Shown one piece after another: positions 7,948 through 14,091 of a stretch of 14,091 bases of DNA. The notes beneath the pieces are model-generated. The model searched no databases, had not been told where the DNA came from, and was given only the letters and a program-made list of their open reading frames with translations. Origin of the DNA: Rhodospirillaceae bacterium (GTDB lineage: Bacteria > Pseudomonadota > Alphaproteobacteria > Thalassobaculales > Thalassobaculaceae); assembly GCA_002730675.1 (NCBI GenBank), contig PCAV01000026.1, positions 10,761-24,851 on the forward strand. Direction: 5' to 3'. Position 1 is the stretch's first letter, and every line of letters starts with the position of its first letter. The translations under genes were made by a program, and so were the position numbers.

Positions 7948-8841
7948 TTGGCATCAAAAAATATAGAGGTTCAAGCATTTGTTCACGAAGCTTCCTCTAC
8001 AATAACATATCTTTTGTTAGAAAAGTCCTCCGGCGTAGCTGCAATTATAGACCCAGCAGCTGACTTCAATATTTTGACAGGTGAACTGGACTTCGGGTTT
8101 TGCTGTCAAATCGAAAATGTCATAAATGATTTCAATTATAAGTTACAATGGATATTGGAAACCCATGTGCATGCAGATCATGTGACTGGGGCGCAATATC
8201 TAAAATCGAAGCTTGGGGGGACCATAGCTATAGGTTCTCGAATCAAAGAAGTTCAGCAAATTTTTTCAAAAATTTATAATGATGCACCTTGTCCCAGTTT
8301 TGATGGCTCGGAATTTGATTGTTTACTAGAACCTAATCAGATCTTGCCTTTCGGTGATGTGACAATACAAGTTATTCCAACGCCTGGCCATACGCCCGCT
8401 TGTAATAGCTTTTTACTAGAAAATATGCTTTTCGTTGGCGATAGTATTTTCATGCCAGACTTTGGAACAGCAAGATGTGACTTCCCAGGTGGCAGTGCTC
8501 GAGATTTATATTCTTCCGCTCAAAAATTATTGCAATTGCCAAAGTCTACAAAAGTTTTCGTGGGTCATGACTATGGACCGGGTGGCCGCCCAATCGCGTG
8601 GGAAACGACAATTGAAAAACAAAAAGAAGAGAATATTCACATTAATAATGGTGTTCAAATTTCCGAATTCGTCTCAGTCCGAGAAGCACGGGATGCTGGG
8701 CTCAGTTTACCTAAAATGATTATCCCTTCGATCCAAATTAATATGAGGGCAGGGAGGCTTCCTGAGGTTGAGAGGAATGGCATTTCTTATTTGAAGACCC
8801 CAGTTAATTGTTACCCGGGAATTAAAGCCGGGGATAATTAA
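7948..8841 (+). CDS. Metallo-beta-lactamase-fold hydrolase, ETHE1/persulfide dioxygenase-like
   Basis: Metal-dependent hydrolase or dioxygenase of the MBL fold, about 297 residues, closest in style to the ETHE1/Blh group. Characterised members oxidise glutathione persulfide to sulfite, while others resemble glyoxalase II. From the TTG at 7948 the metal ligands are THVHADH (H73, H75, D77, H78), PGHTPA (H148), GDSIF (D165) and VGHDY (H207). The stretch PDFGTARCDFPGG (170-182) is a strong ETHE1-type signature. The start is unsure. The open frame also has a TTG at 7915 with no ribosome-binding site. The TTG at 7948 has AGGG 11 bases upstream and gives an N-terminus that matches the family (EVQAFVHEASSTITY near residue 8). 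No in-frame ATG is available. The gene follows the small protein by 91 bases and probably shares its transcript. No fused rhodanese domain is seen. Confidence 0.9.
   Translation: MASKNIEVQAFVHEASSTITYLLLEKSSGVAAIIDPAADFNILTGELDFGFCCQIENVINDFNYKLQWILETHVHADHVTGAQYLKSKLGGTIAIGSRIKEVQQIFSKIYNDAPCPSFDGSEFDCLLEPNQILPFGDVTIQVIPTPGHTPACNSFLLENMLFVGDSIFMPDFGTARCDFPGGSARDLYSSAQKLLQLPKSTKVFVGHDYGPGGRPIAWETTIEKQKEENIHINNGVQISEFVSVREARDAGLSLPKMIIPSIQINMRAGRLPEVERNGISYLKTPVNCYPGIKAGDN
8814..8832. other. Small GC-rich hairpin at the end of the MBL gene
   Basis: Arms CCCGG (8814-8818) and CCGGG (8828-8832) enclose 9 bases and overlap the last codons of the MBL gene, just before the convergent RND gene end. 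No T-run follows on the plus strand, so it is not a standard intrinsic terminator. It may simply reflect coding sequence, but it is the only stem near this 21-base convergent junction. Confidence 0.25.
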
Positions 8842-8862
8842 AAACGAATCCGTAAACTGCTT

Positions 8863-11800
8863 CTATGTCACGTTATGCTTTTTATTATACTTTTCAATAG
8901 GAACCATAAAAATTGATAATAAGGATGGTATGATCAACAGCGTCAGAACCGCCGATAGCGTTAATCCACCTATAACAACGGACCCCAGACCCCTATATAA
9001 TTCTGCGCCAGCTCCCGGAAAAAGAACCAGCGGCATCATGCCTAAAACACTGGTGAGGGTTGACATGAAAATAGGTCTAATTCTGTTTCGTGTAGCTTCA
9101 ATTATAGCGTCTGTTTCGCTCAAACCCTCTGACCGGAATTGATGAAGAGTTTGATGGACAAGCAAAATAGCGTTATTAACCACAATTCCTACAAGAATTA
9201 CAAAACCCAAAAGCGTTAACATATCCAAATTCTGGTGCTGGAATAAACTTAAAATAACTAATCCAATCACGCCCCCTGCAGCGGCCAAAGGAACTGAAAA
9301 AATGATAATTAGTGGATACAGAAAACTCTCGAATAAAACAGCCATTACGAGATAGACAATAACTAGAGCAATTAAAAGGTCTAATACCATTTCATCCCAG
9401 GTCTCGCTTAGCTTGTCTGCTGTTCCTGATAGTTCAAGTTTTACCGTGTTGGGAACACCCTCATTTCTTAACTCATTTATTACAAACAACTGTATCTTTT
9501 CCATGGCTGTTTCTAGCGCCATAGTCGTGGGAGGGTTTATCTGTAAAGTGATGGTTCTCAACTGTTCTTTGTGTCTTATTTCACTGGGGCCTCTTGTGAT
9601 TTCTATATCAGCTAGTGAACTCGTTGGTATAATTCTGCCATCCGTTGTTGCGATGGGCAGGTCCTCTATACTTTGAGTCGAGCGGATATGATCAGTTGGA
9701 CCTTTAATAGTTAGATCAAGGCGCTCTCCCTCCACTGTTATTTCGGCTACCCTCAATCCATCATTAAAGGCGTCGAGTGTCAGTCCCAATCCCCTAGAAG
9801 AGAGCTTATTATCAGCTATAAAGGTTGGATTGGGTTTTACCCGTATTTCCGGAGCACCTAAACTCAAAGATGGTCGGGGCCTCATCCGAGTACCCTCTCG
9901 TCGAGGAAGCACCTTACCGAGTTTTCCCGCTGCTCTTTGAGCAATAGCAATTATTTCTTCCAGGTTTCCTCCAGATACGTCAAGGTCAATTGATCTCGAA
10001 CCCCCAATACCTCGACCAAAAATTGATCTTTTTCTCATTATGGCAAAAGTTTTTGGTTCTGAATAAAGTGACCGTTCGAGAATTGGTATTAAGTCATCAA
10101 TCCTAGATGGGTCGGTGGCTACGGCTCCAATAATCGCATTGGCTCGAAAGGCCGCGAAAAAAAATCGTTGGATCGATGGTTGATCGACTGAAACTTTTTT
10201 GTCTTTTTCGTCGTTTTCCCAAAGTGGCTCAGTCGCTTTCTCAGACTTCGTCGCAATTTCTGTCATAGTTTTTAAGTTATAGCCCGAAGGAGGCATCACG
10301 TAGCCAATAATTAGATTACGATTGCCGTCTGGTAAATAATCAAGTTTTGGAAGGAGAAGAGTGGTAATGATACCTGAAACGAGCAGCACAGATATTACAG
10401 CGCTCGCGGCCATCACTCGATTATTCGTCACGGCGCGGGTGAAATTTAGAACATATCTTACAAACATCGATGCAGAATGATCTATCAAATTAATACGGCG
10501 TTTCGTCGTTATTTCCTGAATGTTGCCTTTTAATAATCTACTTGCAAGTGCCGGTATTACCGTGACGGAAACGATCAACGACAATAAAACTGCCACCGAT
10601 ATCGCAACAGCAATATCTCTGAATAATTGACCGACTTCTAATTCCATTATTAGAATTGGTATAAATGCCATCACTGTTGTTAATGCTGAAACTAAAACAG
10701 CTCCCCAAACCTGATTTGCACCCTCAAAAGCGGCCCTAGTGATAGGGAGTCCCTGTTGCCGAAAGCGAAATATATTTTCTAAGACAACAATAGCTGCGTC
10801 CACAACCATGCCTATGGCAAAGGCGAGGCCGGCAAGAGATATAACATTAATCGATCGGCCTAGAACTGCCATCGCAACAAAAGATCCTATTATTGATACT
10901 GGAATTGCAAGTGAAATGACTAGCGTGGCTGAGCCACTGCGAAGAAAAAGAAGCAGGACTATTGCTGCTAAAGTGCCTCCTATATAGATGTTTTGTTGAA
11001 CAAGATTAATGGCGGAGTCTATGTACGTTGTTTCGTCATAAACTTGGCTCAAAACAAGTTTTTCAGCTGCTAAAAAGTTTCTATTAATGTCCTTGACTGC
11101 ACTTCTTATTCCTCGCATCACTTCTATGACGTTTGCCCCCGTCTCTCTATAGACCGGAAGAGCTATGGCCGGTTCTCCCATCATTCTTATTCTTGATACT
11201 GGTTTTTTGTAATCGAAGATTACATCAGCGATATCTTCGACTTTCACTCTGGTGATGCGGCCAGAGGTTATATCTTTAGTAGACTTTAGGACGACATTTT
11301 TTACAGAGCGTATACTTTCAAAGTCCCCCTCTGTTCTTACTACATAACGACGTTTACCTTCATCCACCGCTCCTGCAGAAATAGATGCATTCGCCATCCG
11401 AAGTGTATTCAAAATATCTGGGATAGTTAGTTTGTAACGTGCAAGGCTCTCCGGGTTAACGATTATTTGCATTTCCCGCTCTGCGCCGCCATAAACGCGG
11501 ACTTCTGATATCCCTTTTACTCGTTCTAAACGATCTTTTATTAAATCATTTGCGAGATCATAATATTTATGAACCTCGGTTTCGTTGCCTTCTAGCTTTC
11601 TAAGTATCAGCCATGCGATAGCATTGTCTTCTGAACCGGCTGTGTTCAAGGATGGTTCGTTTACTTCTGCTGGATAGTTTCCTACTCGGTCTAACCTATT
11701 GGAGACAAGAAGCACTGCTTTTGTCATGTCTTGGCCAACAGAAAACTCTAGCGTTACGCGGGCCCGTCCAGTTTCTGAGCGACTGACTATAGACTCTAGT

Positions 11801-12030
11801 CCCTCTAAACCTTTGAGTTCTTTCTCCTGTCTATTTACAACTTCACGTTCTACTTCTGCAGGTGCGGCTCCAGGCCATTGAGTTGTTACCGTGATAACAG
11901 GTCTATTCACGTCTGGCGTTAATTGAATGGGAATGGTTTCTAAGGCGACGAATCCAAACATTATGACCATTAAAACAGCGGCAATTACTGCTATTGGTCT
12001 TTCGATAGATACATTAATAAGACGGTCCAT
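8863..12030 (-). CDS. RND-family (HAE1-type) efflux pump, inner-membrane subunit
   Basis: Proton-driven multidrug or metabolite exporter of the AcrB/MexB superfamily, 1055 residues, full length. TM1 begins near residue 12. The first periplasmic loop opens with PDVNRPVITVTTQWPGA (39-55), typical of HAE1 pumps. The TM2-TM6 block covers about 345-500. The second half repeats the pattern, with a large loop at about 561-875 and helices from 880 to 1045. In the proton-relay region, TM4 carries MVVDAAIVVLENI, so D411 matches AcrB D407 while the D408 position is A412. TM10 has GIVVNNAILLV, with N952 at the AcrB K940 position. R985 in RIRPIFM matches the conserved TM11 arginine. This D-A/N pattern is seen in other HAE1 subgroups, so the pump should be functional. 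ATG at 12030-12028; it starts 9 bases after the adaptor stop, so the two are one operon. No TolC-like gene lies nearby, so an outer-membrane channel must be encoded elsewhere. The substrate is unknown. Confidence 0.96.
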   Translation of the reverse strand: MDRLINVSIERPIAVIAAVLMVIMFGFVALETIPIQLTPDVNRPVITVTTQWPGAAPAEVEREVVNRQEKELKGLEGLESIVSRSETGRARVTLEFSVGQDMTKAVLLVSNRLDRVGNYPAEVNEPSLNTAGSEDNAIAWLILRKLEGNETEVHKYYDLANDLIKDRLERVKGISEVRVYGGAEREMQIIVNPESLARYKLTIPDILNTLRMANASISAGAVDEGKRRYVVRTEGDFESIRSVKNVVLKSTKDITSGRITRVKVEDIADVIFDYKKPVSRIRMMGEPAIALPVYRETGANVIEVMRGIRSAVKDINRNFLAAEKLVLSQVYDETTYIDSAINLVQQNIYIGGTLAAIVLLLFLRSGSATLVISLAIPVSIIGSFVAMAVLGRSINVISLAGLAFAIGMVVDAAIVVLENIFRFRQQGLPITRAAFEGANQVWGAVLVSALTTVMAFIPILIMELEVGQLFRDIAVAISVAVLLSLIVSVTVIPALASRLLKGNIQEITTKRRINLIDHSASMFVRYVLNFTRAVTNNRVMAASAVISVLLVSGIITTLLLPKLDYLPDGNRNLIIGYVMPPSGYNLKTMTEIATKSEKATEPLWENDEKDKKVSVDQPSIQRFFFAAFRANAIIGAVATDPSRIDDLIPILERSLYSEPKTFAIMRKRSIFGRGIGGSRSIDLDVSGGNLEEIIAIAQRAAGKLGKVLPRREGTRMRPRPSLSLGAPEIRVKPNPTFIADNKLSSRGLGLTLDAFNDGLRVAEITVEGERLDLTIKGPTDHIRSTQSIEDLPIATTDGRIIPTSSLADIEITRGPSEIRHKEQLRTITLQINPPTTMALETAMEKIQLFVINELRNEGVPNTVKLELSGTADKLSETWDEMVLDLLIALVIVYLVMAVLFESFLYPLIIIFSVPLAAAGGVIGLVILSLFQHQNLDMLTLLGFVILVGIVVNNAILLVHQTLHQFRSEGLSETDAIIEATRNRIRPIFMSTLTSVLGMMPLVLFPGAGAELYRGLGSVVIGGLTLSAVLTLLIIPSLLSIFMVPIEKYNKKHNVT

Positions 12031-12039
12031 ATGTAAGCC

Positions 12040-13200
12040 CTAATTTACAGGTTTAACAATTTCACCAGGCTTTAGTCTCTCATTTCCGCGAGTAATCGTT
12101 ATATCTCCAGGGAGTAGGCCTTCTATGACTTCGAAGCGCTCTCCAACTGACCGACCTATTTTGATTAGCTTTTTTACTGCCTTATTATCTTTTAGAACGT
12201 ACACATTCTTAATACCTTTATTTATAAGAATCGCATCTTTGTGTACGGTGGGGATGCGTGTTGAAGTTCCTATTGGAATGTCCAGTGTTACTGATTGATT
12301 CCCGACTATTCTCATTCCTTTGGAACTCGCATCCAAGGTAAAGCGAGCCGCTAAAGTGCGCGTTTGCATATTTTCCTGAGGGATAACTGTGCGAAGAGAG
12401 GCTTCGAAAAGAACCTCGTTCTGTAATTTTCCTTGAACCTTCATGTTTGGAACTAAGTTGAGTGCACGTACTGTTGGTATGTCAGCTTCTATTTCAAGAT
12501 CATCATCATTAAGCATTGTAACGATTGGATCGCCTGTTCTGGTATAACTTCCAGGAACGATATGTGTGGAAATGATAATGCCTGAATAAGGAGCTTTTAT
12601 GAGAGTATCTCTCAAAAATTGTTGTGCCATATTTAACGCCGCTTCTGCGCGTGCTACTTCTGCTTCCGCTTCTTTTAGTGATCCAGCAGCCATTTCAAGA
12701 TCACGCTGGCTATTCTGATCTCTATCTTGTCGGAATGCCGTTGACCCTCGCAGAGCGATAATGCGCTGCCTCGCTTGTTCCTTTTTTTTGAATTCGGCGT
12801 TACTTTTTTCTCCTATTGCCTTTGCTCTTCTGAGCTCAGCCTTTTTGAGGCGGAGTGACTGCCGTAGTTGATCTGATGAAAGTCGCGCCAAGATTGCGCC
12901 TTTTTTTACTCGGTCACCAATTCTTACTTCTAGTTTTGCTATCCGTTCTGCAATTCGTGTTGCGACAATACCGGATTGGTTGGTTACAACCCTACCCAAT
13001 ACTGGCATAGTTTGAGACATAGGTTCTAAGATTACTTTATCCGTAAAAACAGGACTAGATCGTTGCTCCGCATGGGTTGTTTGGGTGTAAAAAAACGCAA
13101 TGGCTGAGAGTGCAAGAAAAATGAAAAGGTCATGACCTAATTTTAAACTTTGGCGAGCTCTATGCTGTTCCAATTTGTTAAAATTATAAGAATGAGTCAC
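12040..13200 (-). CDS. RND efflux periplasmic adaptor (membrane fusion protein)
   Basis: Periplasmic adaptor of the HlyD/AcrA family that links the RND pump to an outer-membrane channel. I start it at GTG 13200-13198, giving 386 residues. This codon has a G-rich ribosome-binding site directly upstream and gives a clean Sec signal peptide: basic n-region, hydrophobic LFIFLALSAIAFFY (25-38), likely cleavage after THA (44). A frame extending to GTG 13341 would add 47 residues before the signal and has no ribosome-binding site. After the signal come the two halves of a lipoyl-like domain (IAKLEVRIGDRVKKGAILARL near 76-96, and LIKAPYSGIIISTHIVPGSY near 200-219). Between them is a long lysine/arginine- and glutamate-rich coiled-coil hairpin (about 100-195). 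Beta-barrel and membrane-proximal domains end the protein (VIEGLLPGDITITRGNERL). No N-terminal lipobox is seen, so it is probably a soluble or signal-anchored adaptor. Confidence 0.93.
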   Translation of the reverse strand: MTHSYNFNKLEQHRARQSLKLGHDLFIFLALSAIAFFYTQTTHAEQRSSPVFTDKVILEPMSQTMPVLGRVVTNQSGIVATRIAERIAKLEVRIGDRVKKGAILARLSSDQLRQSLRLKKAELRRAKAIGEKSNAEFKKKEQARQRIIALRGSTAFRQDRDQNSQRDLEMAAGSLKEAEAEVARAEAALNMAQQFLRDTLIKAPYSGIIISTHIVPGSYTRTGDPIVTMLNDDDLEIEADIPTVRALNLVPNMKVQGKLQNEVLFEASLRTVIPQENMQTRTLAARFTLDASSKGMRIVGNQSVTLDIPIGTSTRIPTVHKDAILINKGIKNVYVLKDNKAVKKLIKIGRSVGERFEVIEGLLPGDITITRGNERLKPGEIVKPVN

Positions 13201-13206
13201 TAACTT

Positions 13207-13214
13207 CCCCCCCC
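13207..13214 (-). promoter_or_regulatory. G8 tract at the adaptor ribosome-binding site
   Basis: On the minus strand the sequence reads GGGGGGGGAAGTTAGTG, so eight consecutive G sit 6 bases before the GTG start of the efflux adaptor and form its Shine-Dalgarno-like element. This placement supports GTG 13200 as the start. A homopolymer of this length in a translation-initiation region can change length by slippage and so tune expression; here that is only a possibility. Confidence 0.5.
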
Positions 13215-13361
13215 AAACTTGACTGTCGGATAAATTCTTTATGTCTTGACATCTACGGAGTAGATTTAAGTTTGGTTTAAACAGTGTAAACGTTAGAAAG
13301 TTCAATACATGCTGTCTAAACAAGATTTTGTTGCTGAACACAAAAATGGTTGTTGGGATAA

Positions 13362-13426
13362 GCCACTATTTCTATTCCTTGTAAAGTATAAAATCATAAT
13401 TCTCCTATTTTTTGAAAAATAGTGGC
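13362..13426. repeat. Perfect 10-base inverted repeat in the divergent promoter region
   Basis: Left arm GCCACTATTT (13362-13371) and right arm AAATAGTGGC (13417-13426) are exact reverse complements, separated by 45 AT-rich bases. The pair brackets the candidate promoter elements of both divergent genes. It could be two half-sites for one regulator that loops or spans the promoters, or a long-loop hairpin. No local transcription-factor gene is present to pair it with. Confidence 0.5.
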
Positions 13427-13467
13427 ACTTAGGTTAATGTAAGAAAAATGTTTTGTTGAGCGTTAAT

Positions 13468-14091
13468 ATGACCATAGTATTTAGTCACCCAGGCTGCCTA
13501 AGGCATAATATGGGAGAAGGACATCCGGAGAGGCCAGCTCGTATGGATGCTGTAGAACAAGCGCTTCAACGAGAAGGATTTGACGGTAGACTAGTGAGGC
13601 GAGATGCGGAAAGAGCAGAGCTTGATTGTATTGGATTGATGCATCCTCAAAAATATATAGATCGAATTGTGGCCAGTGTGCCCTCATCTGGGATCACGAG
13701 GCTAGATGCAGATACATGTTTATCTCCGGGATCTTTGGAAGCCGCTCTCAGGGCGGTTGGGGCAGCTTGTTCTGCGGTAGACGCAGTAGTCTTGGGTGAA
13801 TCAAAAAATGCTTTTTGTGCGGTGAGGCCGCCTGGACACCACGCCGAAACAAATCAAGCTATGGGATTTTGCATTTTCAACACGGTCGCAATTGCAGCAG
13901 CCTATGCTAGACGAAGACATGGTGTTGAACGTGTGGCCGTGATTGATTTTGATGTTCACCATGGCAATGGCACTCAAGAAATGTTTTGGTCAGATCAAAA
14001 CTTATTCTTCGCTTCCACACACCAGATGCCTCTATATCCCGGAACTGGATCAAAGAGTGAAAGAGGAGAATTTGATAACATTGTAAATTGT
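13468..14091 (+). CDS. HDAC/AcuC-family deacetylase (partial, runs off right edge)
   Basis: Zinc-dependent amidohydrolase of the histone-deacetylase superfamily. In bacteria these remove acetyl groups from lysines, polyamines or small amides in the cytoplasm. I read 208 codons from an ATG with GAG 7 bases upstream (13458-13460) to the window end. Family hallmarks are GHPERPARMDAVEQAL (18-33), the catalytic histidine pair H124/H125 in RPPGHHAE, GFCIFNTVAIAA (133-144) and the zinc site VIDFDVHHGNGTQ (158-170, with D162 and H164 as ligands). The second zinc aspartate and the C-terminal third lie outside the window. The total length is expected to be about 300-310 residues. In many alphaproteobacteria a gene of this group precedes the exonuclease VII small subunit and dxs, which would be a natural prediction for the sequence to the right. 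It is transcribed away from the efflux operon. Confidence 0.93.
   Translation, partial: MTIVFSHPGCLRHNMGEGHPERPARMDAVEQALQREGFDGRLVRRDAERAELDCIGLMHPQKYIDRIVASVPSSGITRLDADTCLSPGSLEAALRAVGAACSAVDAVVLGESKNAFCAVRPPGHHAETNQAMGFCIFNTVAIAAAYARRRHGVERVAVIDFDVHHGNGTQEMFWSDQNLFFASTHQMPLYPGTGSKSERGEFDNIVNC

Larger units (their letters stand above)
13201..13467. promoter_or_regulatory. Divergent promoter region, RND operon / deacetylase gene
   Basis: This 267-base AT-rich spacer lies between two divergent genes. It holds a run of eight C on the plus strand (13207-13214, eight G in the leftward mRNA) next to the adaptor start, and a perfect 10-base inverted repeat (listed separately). A possible leftward -10 is TATACT (minus strand of 13385-13390) without a good -35. 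A possible rightward -35 is TTGAAA at 13412-13417, with a poor -10 (TAATGT, 13435-13440) 17 bases on. Neither promoter is certain. Confidence 0.45.

Noticed and set aside
8842..8862. Bidirectional terminator in the convergent MBL/RND gap
   Set aside because: The gap is only 21 bases. The nearby CCCGG/CCGGG stem is inside coding sequence and is not followed by a T-run in either direction in the right place.
8930..9142. Rightward frame of 70 codons inside the RND pump gene
   Set aside because: It is antisense to conserved transmembrane and loop sequence of the pump, with no ribosome-binding site or domain; a shadow frame, as are the other rightward frames in this gene.

Overview
The window looks like a chromosomal segment from an AT-rich bacterium, most likely an alphaproteobacterium, and possibly a marine lineage with a compact genome. 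This rests on several things. Gene packing is tight with short spacers, and GTG or TTG starts are frequent. The class II DAHP synthase has an alphaproteobacterial-looking N-terminus. An HDAC-like amidohydrolase and an ETHE1-like metallo-hydrolase are present. This is inference from protein style; no rRNA or other phylogenetic marker lies in the window. No tRNA, rRNA, CRISPR array, insertion sequence or phage gene was found.

Layout: (1) 1-1892, minus strand: a major facilitator transporter followed by the N-terminal third of a class III omega-aminotransferase that runs off the left edge. (2) 2167-5531, plus strand: class II DAHP synthase, the entry enzyme of the shikimate pathway; then a nicotinate phosphoribosyltransferase; then, 6 bases later, a class I glutamine amidotransferase. 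(3) 5660-8841, plus strand: a two-domain Old Yellow Enzyme/2,4-dienoyl-CoA-reductase-type flavoprotein, a 74-residue unknown protein, and an ETHE1/persulfide-dioxygenase-like metallo-beta-lactamase-fold hydrolase. (4) 8863-13200, minus strand: an RND efflux pair, with the periplasmic adaptor upstream of the inner-membrane pump. It converges on block 3 with only 21 bases between stop codons. (5) 13468 to the end, plus strand: an HDAC/acetoin-utilisation-family deacetylase, divergent from the efflux operon and cut by the right edge.

How the genes work together: the RND pair is an envelope export machine that lacks a local outer-membrane channel gene and a local regulator. Blocks 2 and 3 mix aromatic precursor supply, NAD salvage, an amidotransferase and a redox operon. 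The closest candidate for something unusual is block 3. Its flavoprotein keeps the FMN barrel and the FAD/NAD(P) half but has lost three of the four cysteines that normally hold the 4Fe-4S cluster between them. It is paired with an unrecognised small protein and a sulfur-type MBL hydrolase. Smaller points of interest are an 8-G run in the ribosome-binding region of the efflux adaptor and a 10-base perfect inverted repeat in the divergent efflux/deacetylase promoter region.
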